From Labia minor (lineage: Eukaryota; Arthropoda; Insecta; Dermaptera; Spongiphoridae), in assembly GCA_963082975.1 (NCBI GenBank), contig OY720346.1:43439296-43503295 (forward strand): a stretch of 64,000 nucleotides of DNA. Reading direction: 5' to 3'. Below the pieces are notes generated by a model. That model was not told the origin of the DNA, ran no database searches, and was given only the letters and a program-made list of their open reading frames with translations. The position numbers and the translations under genes are program-made. Positions 11,029-25,500 of the stretch are shown piece after piece; position 1 is the stretch's first letter, and each line of letters begins with the position of its first letter.

Positions 11029-12565
11029 TATATATGTAAATATATCTAAATTTCAACATTTATATTATTTATATTTATAATATAAATTAATTTTTAACAA
11101 AAGGAATGTATTATAAATTTTTTTTTATTAAAATAATCAATAATAATAATTGTAATGAACATAATGAATGAAAGTTGCAAAGATAAAGAGGATTTTTTTT
11201 GTTTTGTTTTATAAAATTATATTTTCTACATTAATGTATTCTCACAGAAAGAGAGATTTGTTGTATTTGTTGTTATTCATTCAAAAATAAAAAATAAAAA
11301 TATGAAAAAATAAAGTAAAATAAAATAAAAGCATAACAAACAAAAAGATATATATGATCAATGGGCAGTTGATTTTTTTTATGCATATTAAATTTTTATT
11401 GGATTATCAGTGGAAAAATTCGTTTTTCAAAATAAAAAACAAATAAGATAAAAATGAATATATTTTATGTTTCTCCTTTATGTATTTCTTTTTCTCTCTC
11501 TCTCTCTCTCTTTATATATATTTCCCTCTGTTCTTTAAGGTTGATTTAATAAATTATTTATAAAAATAATGTATTAGAATCCTTATTTAAGATTACATAA
11601 TAAAAAAATAAATAATCACTAAATTAATAGCCTTTAGAGATTAATTAAATAAGTTAGAGTATAAAAATCACTAGAAAGAAAGTTTCTAGATAGATTAATT
11701 AAGTGTTTTGATAGATTAAATTAAAATTCAAATGGTCTTTGATTGTTTATAGTGTTTTGACTTCAGAAGGTAAAAACGAATTATTTTTCTTTTTCATTTT
11801 TTTCTTATTTTTTATAATATAAAAATTATTAGGTTTTATCATTTTTAGATATTTCAAAAAATTTTCATATTTTTTTTTAATTTGTTTAAATAAAATTAAA
11901 AAAAAAATTATATTTTTATAAAGAAAAAGATAAAAAATTTTAAAATAAAATTTAAAAAAATAATTTCTATGTTGTTGTTATCAGAGAGTAATGTTAATTT
12001 TATAGGTATAATGGATTGATATTGGATTAATATAGGTATTATCTGTTTTTAATATTTATTATTTAATATATATATATACGTATTTTAATCCTATTACTTT
12101 AAAGGATGGCTGATATTTTGTTGAAATGAGATAGAATGATAGTTCATTAAGTAATTACATTTGTAATAATTAAATGATCCCTTTTCAAGGCCATTAAATA
12201 TTTATTTAAATTAAATTAATCAATATACCGATAACAAAATAAAATTAATTAAGTCAAATTACCAAAATCATCACTAAACTCTCTACCATTTATTCATTGT
12301 CTATACAAATATAATATACATAAATTCATTAAAGAGAGAAATCTATATAATTGGCAGATGATATTATTAATTTATTAATTTGTACTATAATAAAAGGGAC
12401 TGATCCCTTGGGAGAATTTATCTATTTCATTATTCATTCATTATTAATTGTTTTATCTTTTATAAAATCACTTACATCCCATTCTCATACAATTTGATAC
12501 TTTTTATAATTATATATAGATACAATATATTATACAAGTATAATATATTACAGATAAATTAATAT

Positions 12566-12609
<44 letters not shown>

Positions 12610-12835
12610 CTTATATATAGTTTTTTTTTCTAAAAATAATGTGAATTTATATATAATTTATTTAAGGTATAATATTTGAAATAGAAAAAATATATCAAAT
12701 TCTCTATAAATTGTTTGATATCAAATGTCTATATTTTTCATAGTTTTGGAAATATGGCTATTTTACTTTTTTAATTATTTATTTATTAATGGATTTAAGC
12801 AAAATTGTTGCCAGGTCGTTATGAATCCAATAGAA
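11029..12835. other. A+T-rich non-coding DNA
   Basis: No gene is supported. It holds (CT)n at 11493-11511 and 12564-12588 running into (AT)n, and long A/T runs. It is either the 3' continuation of the Beat gene's intron or downstream DNA. Confidence 0.6.
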
Positions 12836-13091
12836 CAGTGATTTCCAAAGTGTGCGCCGCGGTTTTCCGGGATATCAATTAAATTTTCTAATACTTGAAA
12901 TTTTGCGCCAACAATCTTCTAAGCTTTTTAATTTTTCACTGTTAAATGGGTAATCGCTTTTAAAAAAAGGAAAGTTTTCCAATTTTTCGAGAAAGTAAAA
13001 GATTTATATAAAAATCTGATGTATTTAGGGAGTCTCGGAAAAAATCCGATTATTTAGGGAGCCGCAAACCAGAAAAGATTGGGAACCTCTG
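12836..13091. mobile_element. hAT MITE
   Basis: Ends CAGTGATTTCCAAAGTGTGC and ..GATTGGGAACCTCTG form an imperfect inverted repeat. They are flanked by caatagaa (12828-12835) and caataaaa (13092-13099), an 8-bp duplication with one mismatch. Length 256 bp. Confidence 0.72.
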
Positions 13092-13748
13092 CAATAAAAT
13101 ATTTTATATTAAATTTAGTTATCATCAATTTTACCATTTGACCGGAAATTTGTTCAGAAAATCTCTGCCACACATGCACACACATCCAAACATACGTCAA
13201 GGTGAAAACCACTTTTTGTGTCTTGAAACGTGGAGATATGTGAAAATGGCATACCGGAAATGAATCAGTAATATAAGTAACATACTTGACTTTCGAAAAA
13301 CTTAGAAATATTTCTGCTTGAAAAGTAAAATACGATAAATCCTTATTTATACTTTTAAATCAATTTTATCGCCTTCTATCGTGGTGCAAAAACTAAGAAT
13401 TGTTTACCAATTATTCTGATCTCTCTCAAGAGACAAATAAATGAACTCAAACAACTCAAAACAGTGAAACAGTTTTTATTGATAACAGTGTGACCTGCTG
13501 GAATACTATAATACATATCACAATTTACACAGAGTAATAGATTTATATATAAGTTGTAAATAACTATTTTTAATACAATATATATATAACTAAGATGTCT
13601 GCCTATATTTAGATAATTTTTTTTTTACTTTAAAAAGTAATTTAATGAGAAAAAATTGGTAGAATATATGATAATTAAAATATTTACTTCTACTTTTTGT
13701 GTTATTTGATTGTAGTAATATATGTGTATATAATTGGTTGTGTCTTAC
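13092..13748. other. Non-coding DNA just 3' of the exon at 13749
   Basis: Intron sequence after the GTAAGACA donor (minus strand). It contains short phrases such as gaaacgtggagatatgtgaaaatggc but nothing I can assign. Confidence 0.5.
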
Positions 13749-13944
13749 CTGTAATAGTATGTTCTCGATGATCTGCATAATCCAGTTCTCTGGTGTGCTC
13801 CCCAAGGAAGGCAGGAATGGTGGCAATACAAGTGAGTTCTACTCTTCCCACATGTTGCTGATCTAATTGCTCCACCGTAAGCCGCACTGTATTCGAATCA
13901 AATTCTTTCCCGTTGTTAAACCAACGTAAATGTTTCTCAGGAAC
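13749..13944 (-). CDS. beat: Beat-like gene: exon with second half of Ig domain 2
   Basis: This 196-bp exon has a tcttttag acceptor (complement of 13945-13952) and a GTAAGACA donor (complement of 13741-13748). It opens in phase 0, as required by the exon at 22250-22371, and leaves in phase 1. It encodes VPEKHLRWFNNGKEFDSNTV, then RLTVEQLDQQHVGRVELTCI with the closing cysteine of Ig domain 2, then ATIPAFLGEHTRELDYADHR and EHTIT. The pattern L.W..ng.......L.....H......L.C.ATI matches the end of the second Ig domain in Beats (..L.F.V...HF....L.LKC.ATI). At least one further exon must follow below 13741. I could not find a convincing one in 1-13740, so it may be lost among repeats or lie beyond the window. 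Confidence 0.88.
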
Positions 13945-16900
13945 CTAAAAGATAAAAAAAATTGTTTATACAACCAATACAAACACTATTTTTCTCTTTT
14001 CATTTTTTTTTATTTATATGGTCATATCTCTCTATAATCTAATAATAATTTTCTTTAAGTGTATTCACACCAACGGATATTTTGACCATAGTGTTCATTA
14101 AAAAAATTAAAAATAAATGTGATAATTTTAAATTCAGATTAATCATGGATTATAAATTGTGTTGATGAGATTTGTTGTTCTGGGAATCAACGTCATGCTA
14201 GTATTATTGGATTTTGTTCTATTCTTTCATTCATTTCTTTTAAATATTTCACCAAAGCTTTTTTTTTGTTCACTTTGGACAAACAAATACCCAGAGAAGT
14301 AAAAAATTAAAGATAACAATTCACTTAATAATAATATTATTAATTGTGAAATTATATAAAAATAAGCTGGAGTGTGTCCACTCGACTATCTCGCAAATTT
14401 GAATTGGATTAATTAACATATATTATATTTAATTAATATATATTATATTTAAATTTAATTTAATTAATTATAAATTATAAATTAAAATTAATAAATAATA
14501 TTTATTAAATCAGCGCATGTTTGGCTCTTTGTACCACGTCATGTGTTGGCTCGTGAGATTTGCAGTGTTAAAAAATTAATTCTGGTACTTTCAGCGATTC
14601 AATCAAGCTGAAATTCTATATATATAGCAGTTTTATACAATTTTTAATCATGTGAAAAACTATAAAACATATATCTTTATTTTTACGGTCACTTTAGAGG
14701 AAAAGAAATCAAAACGTTGTAGGTAATGACCTTTTTCTAGTTGAGCTACATTTCTCAAAAGTTGATAGAAAACTACGAATTTTGAATAATTCCCGTATAC
14801 CAAATTTCATTATTCTAGCTCAAACCGTTTTTGCGTAATCTTGTCTACATACATACATACATACATACATACACACACACAGAGAGACATTTTTCTCAAC
14901 CTTAGTGAAAATGATTCAGGAACCTACAAAACGTATAAAATCAGCAAAATCTCAACATCGAAAATTTTCGTGATCGCAATACTATCTCTGGCGAGATATA
15001 TAAATACTATTATTATACTACTAATGATATACTTCAATTAACATTTATGCTTACAATTAAATTATTTTAAATATAAAACTAACTAACTAACTAATATAAT
15101 ATAATAATGAAAAATAATATCAAATCCTATACATATGGTGTTTTAAACAACATTGGAAATTTTTGTTATTGGACTGAATTAGGTATAATAGCCTATTTTA
15201 GATATCTTACCGATAAAAGAATAAAGATTCAATGTGGTTAAAATGAACGAACACTTTTCAGACATGGTTACCATCAAGTTAAAGAAAAAATTCCTGTAAG
15301 ACACAGACCGCATCTTGTATATAAATTGGGTTCATTTTAAATTGAGATTTATTGCTATTCTAAAATTTATAGTTGGTTAAATTATCAAAAAATTTCTAAT
15401 ATCAAGAGATTTTTTTTTAATGAATTAAAAAAAAACTTTCCATCTAATGGTTCTCAAAAAATGGACACAACTTTTTTTTATTTTAAACATCAAAATTAAT
15501 ATTTTTTATTAGTTCAATCAATTGAGATTTTTTTCACATATCAAATATATAACATGTGATTTTTTAAATACCAAAAAATATGTATTAATTGTAACAAAGG
15601 TTGCCATGAAGAAATAAATTAATTTATTTAGAAACAAATTGGAAATTTTTTTTTTACAATAAATGTTCTATTATTATAAAACTTCCTCTGTTCACATAAT
15701 ATTTTTAAGAAAATCTATATTTTCATTTCCAAATAAACAACTAAATCCTAGTCATATTCAATTATAGTTATCAGAATGAAAAAGTTAATTTTAAGTATTT
15801 AATAAAGAAATATTCAGTAGTGAGAATCAGGGCCGTTCCGAGGGCGGCAAAATTATTCTCGCATCCTATACCCTAGGAACACTTTAGGAACGGCCCAGAT
15901 TAGAATAATGTTAACTGTTACAACTAATTATTTTCTAATTTATTTGTAAATAAAATTATTTATTCTTCTATTTTTGGAGAACTACTGACGAAGAGGGTAT
16001 TTGTTCCTTTAATTAAATTCTTTTGATATAGAAATAGCTTTTAATTTAACTAACTGAATTTATAGTTGATTTATTGTTGCACAAAGAAAGGGCAGATGTA
16101 GATCTTAATTGGAAAATAAAAAAAAAAAATATTAATATATAAATTATATCATATATCATATTTGTTAATCTTTAAATACCAAAGAAAGGTCTTATAATCT
16201 TTTCTTTTCAGGTATGATTATATTATCATATATTGTATATTCTGTATATAACACTATTATTAATATCGTTATAGTATGTATCTAATTCATGTTTTAATAA
16301 ATCTTTTCAGAAAATCGAAATTATTATAGCCTAATTATTTAAAGATTACATATATTTATATTTACTTAATATAATAAGTTGACCTGTGGCCAGGTCCGAA
16401 CCGACCGACGGTTTGAAATAAATTAATTTCCAGCTACAGAAACAATTTCAAATAATTTTAATATCTATATATTTAATACGATAGTGTCCGTCTGTACGCA
16501 AAAAACTCCAGAGCCTAAACTACAAGGAGTAAGGTAACCAAATTTTTCTGAGGTGAAGGGTACCTCAAATGATGAAAAATAAAAAAGAAATTAGAATCTT
16601 AGGTAACTCCTGAGCTGAGCTGCGGGTGTTCCATTTTCCAGAAATATATATAAAGGAGAGTATTTGTAATGTATGTAATTTGTTTACTTTTTTGTTGTCA
16701 TAGAAACAGATATATATATATAATTAGAACCTCTCTCTCTCCCTCTGTTTAAAATTTTAAAAAATTTCTTAAGCCAGGTAAATGAATTGGACTGGAAGAG
16801 GAGACATGTGATTAGAGAAATTGGGCAAAAATCAACCGAAATGTAATTAAACAAAAAAATTCAAGAATTATGATACGGATACGACTTATATACAATTAAC

Positions 16901-19900
16901 ATACAAAATGTAGAATTTGAAAAAGTATAAATATTTAAATACTTAAGATCTCTAATCACGAAGGATAATAATATTCGAGAAGAATTTAAATCGACGTTGT
17001 AATTGTGTAACGCCTGTTATTATGCAGTAAAGGGGCTTATCTCATCAAAGAGGATCAAAATTAAAATATATAAAACAATTATTTTTCATGTTGATCGATG
17101 ACTAGGGTGACCATATTTCGAAAACACCAAACCGGGACAAACGGTATACCTTTTTTTTAGAACTAAATTGAAAAAATTTTGAAAAAATAATTACGAAATG
17201 TCCTAAATATTGAAAAAACAGTAGGGTGTCCCGAAGACATTTTTGGGACAGAGCACCTAAAGACGGGACGTTTGGTCACCCTATCGATGACTCTGGGAGA
17301 CGATTTGGAGTATTTGTGAGATTAATATTGTTCGCAGCATTTATAGGCCAAAAGAAGATGAGGTCACAGGGGGATGGCGGAGATGGCATAACGAGATATA
17401 ATGTCCAGATATAGTTAAGGTTATAAAATCAAGAAGGCTGGGATGGGAAGGGGACGTGGTTGGAATTGGAGAAACTAGAAATTGGGAGAAACCGATTGGG
17501 AAACATCCGGTGGAAGACCAAGGACCAAGGTGGGTGGACAATGAAGGAAGGGACATGGGATGATAATTAACAAACAACTGCATCTAAACTTGGCATTGGG
17601 ATGGATTTGAACCCTTTTTTAGGCAAACAAATAACTCCTCCTTTTTAACAGGTATGTTTTGGATTAGATATATTTTACAAGAAAACAAATACATGTCTTA
17701 TCTACTTATACTGATTGAAACAAAATGGATGAAAATCTTTTACATACAGACTTTCAACCAAATACTATGTATCACTCGGGGGTACAGGGGGCGGAGCCCC
17801 CGTCTAGGTGTGAAGAGCGCCGAAGGCGCTCGGAGCAGCTAGTATCTATTAATGTAATAAAAAACAGATATGGATATAACATAAATATTTTTAATTTTAT
17901 TTTATTTATAATATATAGCTGAAGTAGCCGGCGTTGCCGGCGTTACCCGAGGCTGTGATGTCATGAAGGGCTGGGTGACGTCATATAATTTTAAATTAAG
18001 AAAAACATAATGAAGATGATTTTTCCCGAGGATAAAACCAATACATTCGTGGTGATATGTAAAAAAATCTCCTTATGTGAAATTTGGTGCGAAAATAACC
18101 CTTCCCTTCTTATCGTCGATCGCTAATACTACCACTTCCGGATTCCGGATTTGCACCAAAAGTTGATCAATTCATCCCACTGATGCATTAAGTAAATATA
18201 CCAAATTTCATCAAAATCCGTTCAGCCGTTCAGGCTGTACACATCTATACGGACGGACGGACGGACAGACGGACAGACGGACGGACGGACAGACATCATG
18301 CTAAAAATACTTTTTTCTGTTAAGAAAATGCATGATTCGTGGAGATATGTAAAAATCTCCACATGTGAAATTTGGTGTGAAAACAATACCTCCCTTACTA
18401 TCGTCGGTTGGTAAAAATTCTGTAAATATATTTATATATTCATTTTTGTAGATATTGTTAATTACGAAATTAAAATGATTATTGGTTATAATAGAAGATA
18501 CGTGAAAGGAAATCACGTTACAATTAAATATTCAAGATCCTTTGAAATTAAGATTGTTCAATTTCATATTATATACATCGGGAGAGAGAAAGGAAGAGTA
18601 GGAGGAGGAAAAGGGGGGTATTTATGGGGGAGGAGTTTAGGTGAAATAACTTTGATCAAAGTAAAGAGTGAGATTAAAAGCCAGCCTGATGGTTGTGTTT
18701 CAAGTTGCAGAGTGAACGAAAATTGCTGTCAACCACAGTATTTTTCTCTCTCTCTCACTCTCTCTCTCGATCTCTTTCTATGTTAACAAGGTAAATAGTC
18801 ATGGCAAGTGCAACGAGTAGCAAGAAAGTGGAAGAGGAGGAGGAGATGTGTGAGAAGAAAGAGGATGTGTTTGAATTAGAGATAGACAAATAGAGATAGA
18901 AATGGGAGGGGAGTTAAGTAAAAGAAAATATAACTAAACGTTTCTTCTACTTGTTTTATTTTTATTCTCAATCATTGAAAGTTAAAGGAAATCTTTTTTT
19001 TTTCATTACAGACCTCTTTAAACATTTAAACAGAAAATAAGAGAAGAAAAGGAGAAGGAGAATACAAAAAATCGTAAAGAATATTTTGGTTTTAACTTTT
19101 TCCTCTTGTTATATACTAGTATATATACACAAGAGTACTTTCCTCATTCATCTCGACAGAATATAATTAATTAAATATTATCACTCTCACATACTTTCTA
19201 CCATCATTTTTCTTTTGTTTAATAAAAAAAAATAAATAAATAAAAAAAAATTATGAATCAACAGGTTAGTGGCTTCTCCATTTAATTTAATATAAAATAA
19301 AAATTTACATTAAATAACAGAATATAAAATTCGTCGTAACATTTATTGAACTAAAAAAAGATATAATGTCCAGGAACTATAACGAGAAATTACATAATTT
19401 TTACTATACATTCTCTAGCATCGACTGAGTCATACAAAGATGGTGGAGGAATGATAAGTGAGAAGTTTATTTACAAAGAAAATTCAAATGAGAAATGATC
19501 AATGAATAGTAGACAATATAAAATTAGAAGTGAGGGGTTAAGAGTTAAGAGATGAATAGGGATGGATGGATGAATGTTGTTGCTGCTATCAAAAATTTCA
19601 TAGTCATAAAAAGATAGATAAATGAATAAATAAATAAAATATCATACTATATAATAAATAACATCATACTATTTTTACCGACCGACGATAGGAAGGGAAG
19701 GTATTGTTTTCACACCAAATTTCATATGTGGAGATTTTTACATATCTCCACGAATCATGCATTTTCTTAACAGTAAAAAGTATTTTTAGCATCATATCTG
19801 TCCGTCCGTCCGTCTGTTCATTGGGTGTCTATATAGACATGTATAGATTGAACGGCTCCATGGATTTTGATAAAATTTAGTATATTTACTTAATGCATCA

Positions 19901-20109
19901 GTGGTATGAATCCATCAACTTTTGGTGTATATCCAGAAACCGGAAGTGGTAGTTCACAAAATATTAATTTTATATTCATTGTCAGAAAATATTTCACTTA
20001 AAATATAGTATTGATAAATAATTGATTAATTAAAATAAAAAAAACAAACTATGATGATATAATTTAGTCATTTTAATTCAAGTTTTGAAAATATTTTTTT
20101 TATAATTTA

Positions 20110-20143
<34 letters not shown>

Positions 20144-22500
20144 TATAATGTTGTTTGGAAATTAATTATTTCAAATCGTCGGTCGGTTCTGTGCCTGGCC
20201 ACAGTTTATTTTTATTACCGACCGACGATAGTAAGGGAGGTATTGTTTTCACACCAAATTTCAAATGTGGAGATTTTTACATATCTCCACGAATCATGCA
20301 TTTTCTAAACAGAAAAAAGTATTTTTAGCATGATGTCTGTCCGTCTGTCCGTCCGTATAGATGTGTACAGCCTGAACGGCTCAACCGATTTTGATGAAAT
20401 TTGGTATATTTACTTAATGCATCAGTGGGATGAATTGATCAACTTTTGGTGCAATTCCGGAAACCGGAAGTGGTAGTATTAGCGATCGACGATAGGAAGG
20501 AAAGGGTTATTTTCACACCAAAGGAGATTTTTTTATATATCACCACGAATCATGCATTTTGTATTGGTTTTATCCACGAAAAAATCATATTTATTAGTTT
20601 TTTCTTGATTTAAAATTATATGACGTCATCCAGCCATGCATGACGTCACAGCCTGGTCTTGCATATATATTATAAATAAAATAAAATTAAAAATGTTTAT
20701 ATTTATTTTTTATGTATCCATATCTGTTTTTTATTACATTAATAGTTATATGAAAATTATTTGAAATTGTTTCTGTAGCTGGAAATTAATTTATTTCAAA
20801 CCCTCGGTCGGTTCGGACCTGGCCACAGGTCAACTTATTTAATAAATTCTAATTGTAAAGTATTTAATAGTGATTATTTCAAATTTTAATTTTTTTCTTT
20901 GTTTTAATTTCAAAATTTTTAGTATATAATTGTACTATAATTTAAAAAATATTGTATTTATTATAATATATTGTCCGATGTTGCTTCTTTACCTTTCATT
21001 CAGCGGTAGTATAATAAAATTAATAAATTCTGTAATTGATTTTTTTTCCCCACTTTATACTAAACATCCGCTAATAATTTGCCAGATATTTATTATATGT
21101 AATATTGGTTTGTATTTAATTAATATTTATATTAATCTTTTTAAATTTTAGTTATTTAAAAAAATATTATTACAATATTCTATATTGATATATATATATA
21201 TAGTATTTATACAAGAATATATCCATATATAATTAAAAGTATTTTTAGAAATGTTATTCATTCTATTTAAAATGATGATTTTTATGTGAATCAGAATGTA
21301 AATTTATTATAATATGAAATATTTATCTGAAAATCGAATTGTGAATGGAATTTAACAAATTTATATGGAAATTATTCAATTAGAATGGAATATTTGAAAT
21401 AATTTAAACAACAATCCATATTATTTTTCCAATAAACATAATTTCAAATACTAAATTCATATAATATAGTCAATATTTTATTCACAACAAATAATAATAA
21501 AAGCGAATGTTTTTCAACTAATGAAATTTTTTATTTCATTAGCAGTAATAATTGATTTATAAGTTTAATCCGATAATAAATAAATAAATAAAATGTGATT
21601 TTCGATAATATCCCCCTTTCCATTTCCTAATACAACATACCTATAGTTAGTTATTTGATCGTTAAATTTTCAAAACTTTTCCTGTTTTAGTTTCCGAAAG
21701 AAAAATCGATAGAGGTTTTATTTTTAGGGCTTCACTCACTACCCTAGGTCAAGCAGCTACCCACTCACACATCATCAAGAAATAAACAACCCTTCATTAT
21801 TGGAAAATTATTATTTTTCACTTTTTCATTATTATAACAATAATGAAAATATAATATTTATTGGAATAGAATCAAACAAGATAGATATTTTTTTTAATCA
21901 AAATTAATTTTAAAATATAAAAATTAATAGGCGTTCGTTGAAATACTTTAATATACATATAAATATTTAATAATTTAACTTAATATAAACTTTAATTTAG
22001 AAAATATTAGATTGAATTAAAACAAAAAAAAAACTGTTTTAAATGATGATCGAAATGCGCATAAAGTATAAAATATCAATAGAAATTTTATGAAGATATA
22101 TAAGATTAATAATATAATTTAAAAAATATTTTTTTCAATAACGGAAATGTGTATTTATTGGATAATATAAATAAAATGGAATTAATTAAATTAAATTATA
22201 AAATTAAATTGAAAGTTATTTTTATATATTTTTAGGTTGAAGATCTCACCGGTTTTCCATTAAATAGCCATGTGACATGTGCTACAGGACTAGAAGGGCT
22301 TGTCGTGCAATTAGCTACGAGGGGCTCTCCAACGATGTAGGTGCTCTTCGAGGCGACGATATCTGGTGGTGCTGTCTGTTTCTCTATTAACACACACACA
22401 TGCACATACAGACATACCTTCAAATAAACATTTATAATCCTATATATAGCTATATTATATATAGAACCTCACTAAATAGCTGCTCTATCTCTCTCTCTCT

Positions 22501-22542
<42 letters not shown>

Positions 22543-25500
22543 TTTTGAAATATTAAACCGGATTTTTGAAATTCACCCCTTAGATAATTTTTATAAAGAA
22601 AAATCGATCTATTTTGGTTTCAGTCTCGGGAAAAATCATCTTTGTGAGCTTTTTCTTAATTTAAAATATAAATTTTAATAATAAATAAGTTGACCTGTGG
22701 CAAGGTCTGAACCGACCGACAGTTTGAAATAAATTAATTTTCAGCTACAGAAACAATTTCAAATAATTTTAATATATCTATTAATGTAATAAAAAACAGA
22801 TATGGATAGAACATAAATATTTTTAATTTTATTTTATTTATAATATATATGTAAGAACAGGCTGTGACGTCATGAATAGCTGGATGAGGTCATATAATTT
22901 TAAATTAAGAAACTAATAACTAATAAAGATGATTTTTCTCGAAGATAAAACAAATACAAAGTGAATGATTCGTGATAATATGTAAAAAATCTCCTCATGT
23001 GAAATTATTTGGTGTGAAAATAACCCTTTCCTTCCTATCGTCGATCGCTAATACTACCACTTCCGGTTTACGGATTTGCACCAAAAGTTGATCAATTCAT
23101 CCCACTGATGCATTAAGTAAATATACCAAATTTCATCAAAATCGGTTCAGCCGTTCAGGCTGTACACATCTATACGGACAGACGGACGGACAGACATCAT
23201 GCTAACTGATGCATTAAGTAAATATACCAAATTTCATCAAAATCGGTTCAGCCGTTCAGGCTGTACACATCTATACGGACAGACGGACGGACAGACATCA
23301 TGCTAAAAATACTTTTTTCTGTTTAGAAAATGCATGATTCGTGGAGATTTGTAAAAATCTCCACATGTGAAATTTGGTGTGAAAACAATACCTCCCTTAC
23401 TATCGTCGGTCGGTAAAAAATGGCGTCGGGCAATGTCGGACAGCGCTTCCTTAAATACAAAATATTATAAATAATGTCTTTAAGTAATATTCTGAAATTT
23501 ATTATGAATTTTAGAATAGAAAAATCAATCTTATATGTTTTATTCTTTTTTATTTTAGTTGTTTCTTCATTATTCAAAGAATATCAAATACAAATAATTT
23601 GTAATTCACCTTGTAAAAAGTAATTGAAGTATATAAAGTATTTATATATCTAACTATAAATATTTATGACTATGAAAAATGTTATTATAATCATAATTAA
23701 TAAATATATTCATAGAGAAAGTTTATTAAACGAATAACTATCTTTAATTAATATTTATAATCAAAAAGGGATTATTAGTGATTATATACAATATAATTGT
23801 TGGTAATTACCTGTTAGACTGTTCCCTCAGCCATTTTGTTGGCGTTTTTACTTATTCATACTGTTCAATGAATACTAAAAATGAAATTCTTTTATTTTAT
23901 TTTTTTAAATTTATTTTAATATTATTTTTCAAAGAATTGGCCGGGGTTGCTTATCGCTTTTCAACGAAATACGTATAAACAATGGATTTATTTTGACTGT
24001 GCCTGTTTGCCTCCTGCATTTAGAAAATATATAATATCTTTTATTATTTTATTTATTAATAATTAAATTGATAAAGAGAATAATTCAACGAATTCTCTTT
24101 TAATTTAAAAAAGATATAATCAATATATTTATATATAATTTATAAATATATAAATATTTTCTTACAATTAGATGAGAAATAATTTTTTATTTAATATTAT
24201 TTTGTTATTTATTTTATATTATGACATTTTATACCTTAAGTTTTTAAATATATATATTAAATTTAATTAATTATAAGTGGCAAAGTCATGGCGGCCTTGG
24301 ATCCTCTCCATATATATATATTTATATATCATATCTTATTATTCTAACAAAAATGGTATAAAAATTTGTTTTTTTGAAATATTAAATTGCTCTAAGGATT
24401 TTTTTGAAATTCACACCATAGATAATTTTTTTAAAGAAAAATAGATCTGAATTGGTTTCGGGAAAAATTATTTTTATTAGTTTTTTCTTAATTTAAAATA
24501 GGGAATTTAAATGACGTCAGCAACTATGCCAAGCAGCGCTTTCTTAAATACAAAAAATTATAAATAAAATAAAATAAAATTAAAAATATCTATGTTTTTG
24601 TATATCCACAGGTCATAACTTTTTTGTCTTTTAGTATATTAATACGTATGTTTAAGGGGGTGTATGTTTTATGACTATTATTTTTTTTTTAAATTTATGT
24701 TCTTTTAAATTTCATATATTTTGTCAATTATTTATTTAAATAATAATCTTAATCCTTAATATTCATAGGAATAATCTTTTTAAGGCTCGGTGAACCAGGT
24801 ACTAACATATTAAACTCCATGCTGTTACTACAATGAATACAAAAATTTATCCTATAAATTCCCAAAATTATTTAAAAAAATATCTATATTGTTATTTAAA
24901 TTTCTAATATTCAATTCAATAAAATTTAGATTAAATAATTTTTTTTTTTAAATTTATGTATATAATTATATTTTATGCGTTCTATAAAATTATTAGTTAT
25001 TAATTATTTAATATTTTAGTAGAATTAATAAACATTAATTATCATTACAAAATAATATTAAAATATCATTATGTATATAAATTCAACATAAGATTAATAT
25101 TCATATCTAAGTTAACCATTCGTCCCGGATTAAAGCCCCATGTTCTGTATTAATATATTTTGTCCATAGGAAAATGTAGTAAATTAGATAATTCATCAGA
25201 TCATGCGAATATTATTATAATGGAGAGAGTACTGTTCCGTTAAATAGAGGCAAGTGAAAATTGACTAAATATGGGGCTTTTAGTCAACAAAGAACACACC
25301 TAAATAAGCTCAATTACACCCAAGCTTCGGTTTGCATCGTTAATTAGAACCAAATAGCCGACGTAAATCTAAATGTGTTTTCTTACATTTATATATTTAA
25401 TAATAGATTCTAAAATAAGTTTTTTTTTCATAAATATGTACATTTTTAATATATTTTTAACTTACAAATAAGTATATATATATATATATCCAAAAATAAA

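Larger units (their letters stand above)
16464..17842 (+). mobile_element. Helitron copy with different 5' end, inserted in a HINE
   Basis: The 5' end TCTATATATTTAATACGATA and the 3' end (hairpin GAGCGCC/GGCGCTC, CTAG at 17839-17842) are flanked by A and T. The empty site is known from other HINE copies, which fixes both ends to the base. The last 80 bp match copies 9993 and 37110, while the first 250 bp do not, so two 5' types share one 3' terminus. It carries a LINE fragment and a hAT MITE. No replicase gene. Confidence 0.9.
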
